A DNA stretch of 52,810 nucleotides from Gnetum montanum (taxonomy: Eukaryota; Streptophyta; Gnetopsida; Gnetales; Gnetaceae): positions 529,630 to 582,439 of the forward strand of contig MNCI01035130.1 of NCBI GenBank assembly GCA_015680685.1, in the 5' to 3' direction. Shown here one piece after another: positions 33,640 to 45,060 of the stretch. The notes under the pieces were generated by a model. That model ran no database searches. It worked only from the letters and a program-made list of their open reading frames with translations, and had not been told where the DNA came from. Made by a program: the position numbers and the translations under genes. How positions within the stretch are numbered: position 1 is the stretch's first letter; each line of letters starts with the position of its first letter.

Positions 33640-35215
33640 CTTTACCTTTGAGCCTAACTGGACCTCATGGTGCTGTTAAATGATCTATTGATCTCAATCA
33701 TTTAGATCTTGAGCTTGAGAGCTCAATCAACCATATAGCCTCAATAGAAAAGCCTCTTGAGTGGATAGAAAACAAGTTAAAACCCTTTATGTTGAGGTTG
33801 CCAATATTACTAAGGACTATTTAGTTGAGGTTCCTATTATAACACATAGTGGTGAGGAGAAAACACTAAAACTAAGTTTGTCACTAGAACCTAAATAGGC
33901 TTTAGACATTACTAAGGTCCTCCAATATAACATTAAGCTCTTTGCCTAGTTATATGAAGAAATGTCAAGTCTTGACCCATGCTTAGTATAACATAACATC
34001 ATACTTGACCTCAATATCAAGCCAGTTAAGCAAAATGTTTGTAAGATTAGACTAGATTTAGCTCTAGTAGTTGGTAAAGAAATCATGAAATTATACCAAG
34101 ATGATTTTATTTAAGCTATCAATTATGCAAATTGGATGTCTAACATAGTGGTAGCCCCTCAGAAAAATGATAGTATACATATTTACATTAATTTTCAAGA
34201 CCTAAATAAGGCAACTATCAAAGATGATTTTCCTTTGCCTAGTATTGACAAACTTATCAATATTAAAGTTGCACATGCCTTGTTATCCTTCATGGATGAG
34301 TTCCTAAGATACAACCAAGTTAAGATTAATCTAGAGCATCAACTTTGTACAACCTTCATGATCCCTTAAGGAACCTTTTACTAAACCATGATGGCCTTTG
34401 GTCTAAAGAACACAAAAGCAACCTATCAATGAGAAACATCATATACCTTTAGTTATTATATGTTAGGATTACTTGATGACTACATAAATGACATAGTCAT
34501 TAAGTCTAAAATGGCCAATGACCATGTGCATGATCTTAATCTTGTGTTAAAACAATATCCCAAATATGATCTTATACTTAATCCCAAGAAGTGTGTCTTT
34601 GATGTTAAAACTAATAAAATACTTGTCTTTGTAGTATCCAAAGAGGGAATACATGTTGATCTTGATAAGATTAAGGCCATGTCCAACTTGGCAACACCAA
34701 CTAACCTTAAAGAGATTTGGGGATTGCAAGGCATATTACAATTTTATCCATAGGTTCATCACTAGGCTTATAGATAAGTTACAACCCATGTAATGTTTTC
34801 TTAAGAAAGGAGTTTACTACAAGTAGATGGTTCAATGTCAAGAAGCCTTTGAAAACCTTAAGCAAGAGTTGGCACAACTACCCACAGTCTATCTTCCATA
34901 GAAGGATATATCCTTTTACATCTACCTTGCTATCTTTAACATGTCGATTGTCTTTCTACTCTGACAAAAATGAGATGATGGAGCCAAGCTACCCATTTAC
35001 TACCTAAGCCATGCATTGATTACCTATGAAACCTAATACACTGAAGTGGAGAAGTATTCTCTAGCCCTAGTTTTCTCATTAAAGAATTAGAGACATTACC
35101 TCTTTAGGAGCCAAGTTAATGTCATTTGCAAGGACAACATGCTTAAAGTTATAACAACCAATATCTATCAAAGTAGCCATGTAGCCCATTTGATAAGGCA
35201 CATTTTTCATCTACT
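33640..35215 (+). pseudogene. Tat-like gypsy reverse transcriptase-RNase H
   Basis: Plus-strand polymerase remnant. The N-terminal lead-in (YEEMSSLDPCLV, DLNIKPVKQNV, YANWMSNIVVAPQKN) is typical of Tat/Athila-type enzymes. INFQDLNKATIKDDFPLPSI (34175-34240) and ALLSFMDEF follow. The catalytic YxDD box reads YIND (34481-34492), so one essential Asp is lost. LNPKKCVFDVKTNKILVFVV leads into the connection. RNase H-like sequence (YLSHALITYETQYTEVEKYS) spans about 34990-35215 with stops. Integrase is absent. It may belong to copy B, 3.4 kb upstream, or to another element. Confidence 0.8.
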
Positions 35216-35599
35216 CTAACATTGGGTATCTTACATCAGAGCCTCGACGTTAGGTATCAAACATCAAAGCCAAGATGCAATGTCGAGTATCCAATGTTGC
35301 AAGCTATATGCCAACCTATAAATATAGTGCTTGGGCTCACAATTTCTAGGTAGTTTTCATATCATTTTTCAGTCAAAGTAGTGAAGCTCTTATAGTTTAT
35401 TTTCTCTTAAGTTAGAATATTTTCTAAGTGCCTATAGTGGAAGTTTAAGTATGTACGAATCTTTGTTTGAACACTAATGTACCTAAGGGTAGCAGTGTGA
35501 TGGGAATAAAAATAAACTATTTTGATAATCCTTGTAGCACTGAGATAGATTAATGTTTTCTTTAATGCACTTTACTTTAATGCATTTCAATTAAGCAAT
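35216..35599. other. Unassigned junction before the copy C LTR
   Basis: Contains a TATAAATATAG motif near 35325 and sequence not matched elsewhere in the window. The start of the copy C LTR cannot be fixed and may lie within this stretch. Confidence 0.35.
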
Positions 35600-37333
35600 T
35601 AATTTCTAGTTGTTAATGAACATGAGCATGGCCACTTCAAAAACACATATTGAAACACCACCAAATTCAGGCAACAGAACCTCAACAACAAATTTGTCTA
35701 AGTGTTAACATGGAGCAAATTTTTTCTAAGTATCTATCCCATGCTTCCACTATTGGGACTACATTCTAAAGTGTAATTAGTGTAGCATGTAGCACAAACC
35801 CAAACTTGCAAAATTTTCAAGTGTTGACAATAGTTGCAAAAATGTTTCTAAAAGTTATGCTACACTCCCAAACTCCCTGCTACACTCTAGAGCATAGCTA
35901 GTGTAGAATCCACTTTAGTGGCTAGTTTTGCCTAAGTTTCAAGCTAGAAGTTGTCAAGCTAACTTAGCATGGAAGGGGCATGTTGGCAAATTTTCTAATT
36001 CCTGAAGCTACCCCTCTTGCTACACTCCATGGAGTAGCTTGGATGAAGATTGCAAGTTTTGCCAATTTTTCCTAAGTGTTAATGCTACACTCTCACTCTT
36101 TCTATTATCCTCCAAAGAGTAGGTAGCATAGCCAACACTAGATTCCAATTTTTTGCAAAATTTGCTTAACTATTGGGTTACACTCCCAAGCGTAGTTGGC
36201 ATAGCAATGTAAGATATACTCCAAAAGCTTATATAGCTCAGCACTAGCCTCCATCTCAACTTCAACACTTCTCCAACAAGCAAGATCAACAATTTGCATT
36301 TCTTTTTCACACCCCATTTGTCCCAAAATTGTACCTGTGCTCAACCCCACTTGAAAGAGGGGAGAGCATAGTCCCAGAGCATAGCCTCCAAATTACACTA
36401 TTTTACACTGTTTGCAGGTACATTGCAGTCTTTTTGACTCTTGCACATGCAATCTTGGCAGCATAGTCATAGTCTGGTAATTCCTTGGGGTCCATTAGAG
36501 CACACCATATCATAGCACCAGTTTCTCCAATGAGAGCCTAGTTGGGATCAATGTAGCCTCACCTACCCCTTTTGCCACATGGTGCCTAATCCACACTTCA
36601 TGTTAACCCTAACCCTATAAATACCCCTACATTTCACATTTTAAGGATTGGAAATTTCATTTAGTGGTTGGAATTTTAAAGCATTTGGTGGGCATTTTCA
36701 TTCAATAGTTAGCATCTCGACATTGGCACTCTTGCACCTGAACACCCTTAGCACCTTGGCAAAACTTTGGGAAACCTTTGTACACCGCAACCCCTAGGAC
36801 ACCATGGTAGCTAACCCAGTAAGCTTAGACTTCATGCCAGACATAAGTTTTCATAGCCTAGACACCCTAGAGACTGTTATTATGTTGTGTACTACACCCA
36901 TCTATACACCGCATACCTCCTCACCTCTCTTCTACAATTGTTATGCTCCCCAATTTAGGGTGGTGCCATTCCTCCTCTCTCAAACTCTATTGCATTTTCA
37001 AGCATTTTCTTTAGAATTTAGCATTGCACTTACATTTTTTCACATTTTTCACGTATTTGCATGCTTGCACCATTGTTTTCACACTAGGAAACCCTACTAC
37101 ACTTGGGCTTAGTCGACTGCAATACCACCAAAAACACTATGCAAACCCTCTAGCACTCATTCATCAAAATAGTCCATAAGTCCCAATTTGATCAACAAAA
37201 CTATTCTAGGTGCTCTACCTTCATTTTTTTCCCTTCAATGATGGCCCTTTAGATAGGGGTGAGGTTAGGGATATATTGCAACTATGGACCCCTTGACATG
37301 ACCATTCAAGCCCTCAACGTTTTTGGTCGCTAA
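35600..37333 (+). mobile_element. Gypsy copy C 5' LTR
   Basis: Shares organisation and sequence with the solo LTR 15365-17371: CTAAGTGTTxxxGCTACACTC repeats with palindromic cores (for example around 35875-35905 and 36015-36035), a TATA box at 36615-36623 and an end GTCGCTAAA. It is followed 6 bp later by the primer-like site and then gag. The 102-codon ORF at 36804-37112 lies in the LTR and has no domain. The 5' boundary is approximate. Confidence 0.65.
36615..36623 (+). promoter_or_regulatory. TATA box of copy C LTR
   Basis: CTATAAATA in CCCTATAAATACCCC, matching the solo LTR. Confidence 0.6.
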
Positions 37334-37339
37334 AATTTT

Positions 37340-37358
37340 TAGGTGCTAAAAGGAGGGT
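37340..37358 (+). promoter_or_regulatory. Primer-binding-like site of copy C
   Basis: TAGGTGCTAAAAGGAGGG, a slightly decayed form of the site seen in element D and copy B. It lies a few bases inside the LTR end. Confidence 0.55.
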
Positions 37359-37979
37359 CGTGCCATTTCCTTTTGTGTTCAGTGGTAATCTTGCATGCTC
37401 TCTACACCTTCATTACTAGCTTCAAGCTAGCATAGACCCAACACCCCTATAGACCTACCACAGCAGTAGCTAGATCATAGGCTAGCATAGGAGTTATCTA
37501 CGAGTCGATTACTGTAGATTGGACCTAGTTGTCGGTTCCCCTGGAACCCCATTAGATGAAAGCCAAAGCATATTCTTAGCACTTAGACAAAACTCTACGT
37601 GCTCAGGAGAGTATAGCTGGCTCTCAATGTGAGAGCATAGTAGGCCTCAGTGTAGCAAGTGTAGCACACTAGAGTTAGTTTTCTTTCTTAGCAACATTTT
37701 TAGAATTAGCCATTTTTTCAACATTTTTTAGCATCTTCTTACTTAGCCATTTTTTAGCATTTCTATACTTAGCCATTTCTTTAGCATCTAAAATGTTTGC
37801 ATCTTTCACATAGCATCATGAATCCCATGCAACCTTTGACCTCCATCTTAAGCATAGTTGTTGTCTGACTTGGTCAGTGGGAGGTCACAATTAATCTTCT
37901 TAGGGTTGGGGGATTTTCCTTAGTGGAGAGGGAGTTGCTTAGGATACACAACCAAACTCTTAAGTACATGGTACTCGAT
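37359..37979. other. Copy C leader region
   Basis: Non-coding leader with TTAGCCATTTTTTAGCATTT-type short repeats near 37700-37800. No gene is recognised. Confidence 0.4.
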
Positions 37980-39990
37980 GATGAAAAATATAACTTCCTT
38001 TACATGAAACTCTAGGTGGGTCTATCCCTAAACTATTGAGAAATGGACATCAAATGGGATTATGAAATCATACATTGGAATAGGAGGAAGTACTTCCCTA
38101 CCCCCAACAATTTCATTTCACTCACCGAGACCTTTCAATGGCTACTCAAACAACTCATTCAATTGAGTGGGTCAAATGAGCATGACATGGTAACCAACTA
38201 TGAGGAGCCCATGCAAGATGAATAGGATGAGTTTTAGGCTCATTCAAAGAATGAAAATCCCTTTTACACCTCTTTCCAGTAGGATACCTCCAGTTTCATC
38301 CCTCCACAACCCCAACAATCTACCTTTTGTCAGGTAATTACATCCCCTTTGTCACCTCCCAAGAAAACCCCTATGGTGGCAAGTCATCAAGTGTATGCAC
38401 ATCAGGTTGCATGGCTGTCTATCACCTTAACCTACATACATCACATGCAACAGGGTGTAGGAGCATCTTCCACCCTCTCCTTCATGATGTCCACATAGTC
38501 TATGCAATCTTTCCTGCTAACATCCATCATGCCCATGCAATCTTATGTGCACACTATGCAGATGTCCCAGCTAGCACCAACTCAAGCATCATACGTTCCA
38601 CCTATCCTATTGGCACCCCCTACAATGGCATAAGCCACAATCGTGTGGTGGGCTCCAACCCCTGCACCCATGGCACACCACATGCAACAGTACGCACACA
38701 TGGTCATGTAGCCCATAGTGGGGCTGTGGGCCACTCAAGTAGCATAGTGAGTAGCATAATCAGTGTAGATCGTTAGACCAAGGGTTCTAGCTCATCAAGG
38801 AGGTTAAATGACTCAAATCCTCCTCTGCCAAAATAGTCCATGTGATGGAATTTTACTAGGATAACCCAATGAGTCCTCTGGTCCCAACACTGACCCTACC
38901 TCCCAAAGTCCAACTTCACTACTTCATTAAATACAACAATGAAGGGAATCCTAATGCCCATCTAATGACCTTCCATTTTGAATGCCTTCTATTGCAAGCA
39001 TGGCTGCATGTAATCATCTTTGTGTTTGCCATGTCCTTTACTAGCAAGGCAATAGACTGGTACCATGCACTCCCCAGGACCTCCATATCTTCCTTGGAGA
39101 AATTGCTTAGTCAATTCATCACTTTCTTCAAGTACTACTTGAAGCCTATGGAAATCCTAGATCAACTAATGCAAATCAAGCAGGGTTAGTTACAACCCAA
39201 GTAAGAATTTATCTAGTGCTAGAGCATCGCACTTAATGAAACTCATGAGCCCATCATAGAAATCCACCTACTGGCCATTTTCAAAGGTGTAGTGAACAAC
39301 TTCATCAAGTCAAAGCTATACTACCTTGCCCTGCACTCCATGAGCCAAGCATTTACTCAAATGAAGAGCATTCAGGATGTGACAGAAGCTAGTAAGGACC
39401 TACCCTACATGGCCTACAAAAATGCACATGTAAAGAAAGACAAGAAAAATGGCAAGGCAACCACAACTATTGCAATAATGGCCAATGAGGCCAAGCTGAA
39501 CAACGCCAAACCAATGACCAAGGTGCCTAAGGCCCAAGCTAGTAACAAGGCATCCAACTCTAGCACTATGATAACCAACCAGTCCACACCATTAGTGGTC
39601 ATAGGGCAAGCTACCCCAAGGCCAAACTTTGAGCACAAGGATGACTCAAAGTATACATCATTTCCCATCAAGCCATTAGAGATCTTGGGTTAGTTGCCTA
39701 ATGCTAGGTGCATCAAGTATAAGCAGATGTCTGAGGATGCTCGTAAGCACCATGAGCGCTACTACAAGCTCCTCAAAAACCCATCAGTACTTGTACTAAA
39801 TGAGCCTCTAGTACCTAAACATTTCAGGTTGGACTAGTTCTTCCATTACCATCAATTGCCCAACCATGACAGATTTTTGCATGGCCTTACAAGATGACAT
39901 ACAATGCTTGATTGACCAAGGCCAACTAGTCCTTGATGCAACCAACCCAGTTTGCTCAAAAAATCAATCAATGAAGGTATACAAAGATCC
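37980..39990 (+). pseudogene. gag: Ty3/gypsy copy C gag, broken
   Basis: The N-terminal domain includes 38043-38225 (RRKYFPTPNNFISLTETFQW). A Met/Gln/Pro-rich linker at about 38330-38780 follows, readable in the frame containing MQQYAHMVM and TMAxATIVWWAP. The capsid core covers 38869-39189 (NAHLMTFHFECLLLQAW, KAIDWYHALPRTSISSLEKL) and 39292-39693 (FIKSKLYYLALHSMSQAFTQ). A basic linker follows. A knuckle-like segment (FFHYHQLPNHD) lies at about 39838-39880 and leads into LIDQGQLVLDATNP. This is the least damaged of the three gags. Confidence 0.8.
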
Positions 39991-40829
39991 TCTCAACAAA
40001 AGTGGCACAGGCTACATTATCAATGCCATCAGCATTAAGGATGACTCAAAAGTGGCATAAGAGCCATTCATGGTTCATGTGCCCTATGGCAACATTGTGA
40101 CCTCCTTGGCATAAATTAGTTCAAGGTCCTCTTTTATCATCAAAGAACCACCTTAAGGGCCCATGACACCCTTTGTGATTAGGGCCCTATAATACATTGT
40201 AGTAACAACAACCCAGATGTCTTTTATCATTAGGATGCCTCAATGTGCAAACTCCTTGCCTACTCAAAGCCCAGTGTCAAGCCTTGCTCACCAAAGGCCT
40301 CATCCTACACATAACAATAAGCAATCTAGGTGATAGCCTAGGATTCCTAATGAGCATCTTACTAATAAAATGATTAGGGAACATATGGAGATAGGTCTAC
40401 CTAGGCTTGTCCCTTTGTCTTCTATTCCATGGCCATGTCGACCAAAACAACCACCGCAAGAAATCAACAACCAAGCATTGAGGTTCAAAAGTAAATAAAA
40501 TAAGCAAATTCCAAATCTCCTCCCCAAGAGATCCATCTTCTGAATTGCATGGAGAAGATGAAGGCCAACAAAGCAACTGATAGCAATAAGGATTTCCTAG
40601 ACACATTAGCATAAGTCAAACAAGCTCTAACATAGAAAAACACAACTTTGAGCTTGTACGACTTGGTCATGACCTCCTCCACTCATTTTGAAGCACTATT
40701 TCACATGTTGACCTCCATCCCTATTAAAGAGGACATCCTAGTAGATGAGAAAGCCATCCATGTTGTGATGCTTTCCCCAACACCATAGGAATCATGTTCA
40801 ACACCCCTAGTGTTTCGCAATGAGGCAAT

Positions 40830-41514
40830 TAAGGTTGACCCTAAAAAGGGTCAAGTCATCACCATGCCAATGTTTAGAATAATCCACGTAGGGTAATGCA
40901 ATATTCACAAGATTTTGACAATAGGGTGACAATTAACATCATCCCATTCCCAATCGTTGACCAACTCAATATTGTTGACCCAATCAAACCCACAAAGACA
41001 ACATGCCTAAAGTCCTTTAATGGGTCACATGTTGTCGTAAGGGGGATGGTCATGATAGCTTTCATGGCAAGGAAGAAATTCCCCACAAAAACTGAAGAAT
41101 TCATTGTCATTAAGGAGATGTTGGGTTCAACCTAATGCTAGGAAGACCCTAGCTAGCCCAATTACGGGTTATCTCCTCATCCATCTATCAAGAAATCTAC
41201 CTTTGATAAGAAGGTGGAGAAGTGATCATACATGGTGACAATGTAGCCCCTTTGACCATTAACAACCTTAACACAAAATAAGGGTCAGAAGTAGAGTTCC
41301 TCGATGACACATTACCCATAAAGGATGAGGGTCAACCTTGTTGGCAGACCCACCCAAGAAACCAAGAGAAGTTAATGACTTCCCTAAGCAAGCTCTATGG
41401 GTAGAGCTACCCTTTAGCATCACAAACAAGGGTCTAGGCAAATATCACCTTGTGCTACCTAGGCCCTATGCACCTCCTAACCCACATTGGGTTATGAAGC
41501 AACTACAAGACTAA
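40830..41514 (+). pseudogene. pro: Copy C retropepsin and conserved C-terminal tail
   Basis: The 79-codon open segment 40896-41135 has VTINIIPFPIVD (protease core; the D-x-G triad reads Asp-Asn-Arg), LKSFNGSHVVVRGM and FMARKKFPTKTEEF. After a frameshift come LGRP and the tail GGEVIIHGDNVAPLTINNLN. It ends at a TAA at 41512-41514, aligned with the ends of copies A and B (RPYAPPN...KQLQD versus RPYTFPI...RKYLHS). No polymerase follows. Confidence 0.75.
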
Positions 41515-42233
41515 GGCATCCCCTTAATTCAACATGTTCTAGGCACCTACATGCCCTTAATCTTCACATGCCCCATTTTCCTTTTGCTTGTGCAATTATA
41601 TTTCACATGGTCGGTTGTGTTTTGCATTATTCATTTTATTATGCATTCATTCCTTTTGCCTATGCATTTTCATTTAGTTTTCTTATGCATTGAAAAATGC
41701 TAAAAGACATAAAAATCACAAAATTCAAAATTGAAAAAAAATATACATGGCCCACCATGACCTAAAATTGGCCACCTTCCTGACATCACCATGCCCCAAA
41801 AAGGCCTTAAACTAGCATATGGCCTACTACAGCCTAAAATTGGAAAACCCTTTTTTCTTTCATTATATTGGCCCAAAATGGCCTATACCAATCACCATGG
41901 CCTACCCAGGCCTAAAATTGGCAACACCTTGTCTTTTTATTCATGGCTTGAAATGGCCTTAAACTAGTAATATTCATGGCCTGAAATGGCCCTAAAATAG
42001 TAATGACCCTCCTGCCATGGCCTTAAACTAGCATGGGGCCATCAAGGGCCTAATCGCACCAAACATTATTAGCATGCAAAACTTAGAAAAATGAACATAA
42101 AACTCTACATAATATGCAATCTACATGGCAAAAATAGTTATCATTACATCTTCATTAATTCATCAATTAAATACATGCCATGACTGTATAGCAAAAATAT
42201 CAATAAAGAATGCAAAATTACCCAATAGCAGGG
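41515..42233. repeat. Spacer with CCATGGCC/CTTAAACTAGCA repeats (copy C)
   Basis: At 41740-42040 about seven to eight degenerate units of 35-45 bp recur: CATGGCC(C)ACCATGGCCTAAAATTGGC, CATGGCCTGAAATGGCCNTAAACTAG and variants. Copy C has more units than A or B at the same place. This spacer precedes the antisense gene on the other strand. Confidence 0.75.
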
Positions 42234-45054
42234 CTACATTAGGACTGCTAACCTGGTGGTGTCCAGTGGGGGTTGCAGCTCCTCTTCCTCTTCCTTTGTC
42301 ACTCTGCTGGGGCCTGTGGCATCACTTGGTGCCTACTCAAAGCAACAAAAAATAGCAAACTAATCAAAAAATGCACAATATGCAAGAATAACATAAAAAG
42401 CAAAAAACAACAAAAAATAACTAACCTAAGAGGGTCTCGCATCCATCTCTGGAGGCAATCTATCAAAGTCCTCCTCCAAGCATTGGATAATTTTGACCTC
42501 TGATATCCACATCAAATCCTCCTAGCCAAAGTTAATACCTACAAGGGTCTTGCTTTTTTCCACAATAGTCCATGCAAGTGGCTCCATCGAAAACATGTCA
42601 AAGGAGACCCTCCTTCAAGGCATAGTAATCTAACTCTCTAGAGACCCACTCACCACTATGTGATGAGCAATCCCATTTTCCATCAATTGCCTCAAGGAAC
42701 ATATCATAGCAATAGTGCTCCACAGACTCCTCCTTGTACCATTTAAGATACATGTTTTGCTCATTCTTGTAGTGGTGCTTGTGATTCTTCTGAGTCTTCA
42801 CCCACTAATACACCTTTGCACTATAATCTTTCCAATCTTTATTTTTTTGGGCTAGCAAGTCCATCTACAACTTTTTCTTGATGATCTCTCTAGTGGCCTC
42901 ATTATTGCCCTATATTGTCAATCATTACCTAGCATAGATATTCTCGACTATCCACTAGGTACTGTTCCCTTATGCGTGAGCTACAAAGAAATCATAATGG
43001 GACTACAAGTCCCCCATTTTGGCATCCTAGCTTACCACCCTATCCTAGAGCTCATGTACCCAGTTCCATAGGTACTGGTTAGTGCACCTACAAATCTATA
43101 ACACCTTTGCACTTGAAAGTGCACACTTACTCATCACCTCATATATATGGCAACGTACTTTCTCCACCTCAAGGGAAAACTCAAGGATGACATCCACCCT
43201 GGCCACCCTGCTTGAATCCTAGCCAAGCTTAGAACCTGTTGGCATACGATAAGCAAAATAGCATTAGCCAGAGAGTAAGCATTAAATCGATACAACAAGA
43301 CAATCAAAGAAACACTGCAACCATATTGAGCTTAGGATATACCTATTTTAGGTGGTCCACCATGTCCTCAACTAGACCTTCAATGAAGGTGAACTTGTGA
43401 GATGCCTCTACCCATGGCTCCATGTGGTACATAGAGGTGGACACTAGACCATTGGCAGGTATCTCTATGGCTACAATGAAAAAACATATTTAGCAATAAT
43501 TAAATAGCCAAAGATGCAAGAGTAGAAAGAGATTAGCAATAGATGATAACACCAAATGCATACCTAGCAAACCCTCAGGCATGAATGTAGGCGGATCACC
43601 CAGCTACACACCATCAAAGAGGTTTTCAAAATCATGCCTATCAAGGTGAAGCAATTCCTCCTCCTCCAATTGTTGGAGGACCTCTGCAACCTCACGTAGC
43701 TCCTCCTCCTATCTTTGTCCTTAGTCTAAGGAAGGACCTCCTCTATTACTATTTCAGCCACTACTCCAGCAGCCCTCTCACCTAATTCCAACAATTTGCA
43801 TAGATGTCAAGGTTTAACATTTTAACACTTAGCATAATATAGCATAGTATAAATACATAAAAATATAAACACATAAAAATGCTAAAAATGCATCCAATAA
43901 CTCATACTAACCTACAACATTCATGCACAAGTCTCAAAAATTTAGGCAGATCTTCTTGCTACCCACCTTTTTGACCTCCTATACAAGCTCCTCTATGAGA
44001 TGTGGCCTCTTAATCTTTGTTTTATATGGTCCTACTATCTCAGCAATGTAATGCTCCACCTTTTCCACATTCCTCATACCAAATGGTGGGGGCTAACCTA
44101 CACTATCATGAGAGTAGTGAGATTGCCCTAAGGGACCTTTAGTCGTTACGGAAAATGACTCACCAATCACCTCTAGCGGTGTCCTACGCTCACATGGTAG
44201 TAAGCAGGTGCTTCATCCATGGCTTCGAGAGTTGTGTGCAATCCTACACCATCCATCATCTATCCTTATAAACCATCAAAAACTCTGCAAATCTTTGTAG
44301 GCATCCTATGAAGAATGTGAAGTGCATGTGTGACCTCGCTTGGAGGTTGTAACTTGACGATCTTGGCATGTAGGCCATTGGTAAGGTAAGAGACCCAGTT
44401 GTACCTTATGCCCTCCTCTAGCATGTCCCTCATCACTCAAGTCTACTCCACCCCAAGTATTTTCCCTTAGGAGAGCAGCTTTAGAAATGCACAGGCATGG
44501 AAGAGAGGGTAAAGCTCATGAACCACAAGCACCTACACATTCTTCATGAGTATGCCTTTGCGAGATCGAGAAGTTCCTAGCCACTCCTCAATATCACCTT
44601 GATGGTCCACCTCTCTGTTGGTCTTATCAATGACCAACGGGCCATCAAAGGGGAGGCCAAAGAGGTCTGCGAAGAAGTCATTGGTGAGGTCCAATACCAC
44701 CCTCATACCATCTACCCATATGACAAAGTGATAATCATTATCACTAAAGGAATCAATAATAGTGATCATTTTGGCCACCAAGATGCTTGGGCTAAGGGCC
44801 AAGAAGAGGTCCATCAGACTAGCCTATGTAAGCCTACTGGTTAGCTCTGCTGGGGCCTTATGGTAGAACCAATGCTATGCATCCTCAACATCACCATATT
44901 TCATGATGAGTATGGCCTCAGTGTAACCCGTAGCTACCACTATGACCTCTCTCAAAGCAACTACAATTACAATATAGGCAAGGAAAACAATGTTAGCATC
45001 ATGTAAAAAGGCAAGGTAGCAAACACATGAGAGCAAAGAAATAAATTACTTACC
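42234..45054 (-). pseudogene. Spliced antisense gene of gypsy copy C (six exons)
   Basis: Minus-strand gene, opposite to gag-protease. Exons inferred by hand: up to 45054; 44960-43912; 43781-43564; 43470-43343; 43235-42426; 42332-42234. Introns are 93, 130, 93, 107 and 93 bp, with donors GTAAGT, GTTAGT, GTATGC, GTATAT, GTTAGT and acceptors ending TAG or CAG. The 44960 exon encodes DYHFVIWVDGMRVVLDL, FFADLFGLPFDGPLVID, YNWVSYLTNGLHAKIVKLQ and VEKVEHYIAEIVGPYK. Exon 3 is Glu-rich (EELREVAEVLQQLEEEELLH). Exon 5 is coiled-coil-like with NMYLKWYKEESVEHYCYD. Stops inside exons are TAG, TAA or TGA replacing expected Gln or Arg codons, plus a few frameshifts. The total is at least 760 codons. The FGLP-DG stretch loosely recalls plant mobile-domain or 'putative plant transposon protein' families; that is a weak inference. 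The function is unknown. The first exon(s) are lost at the copia G junction. Confidence 0.65.
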
Positions 45055-45060
45055 TGGGAC

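Noticed and set aside
34480-34734. 84-codon minus ORF opposite the reverse transcriptase
   Set aside because: Antiparallel shadow of the conserved plus-strand RT frame.
39414-39671. 85-codon minus ORF in copy C
   Set aside because: Shadow of the plus-strand gag linker; a hydrophobic protein produced by reading Ala/Lys/Thr codons in reverse.
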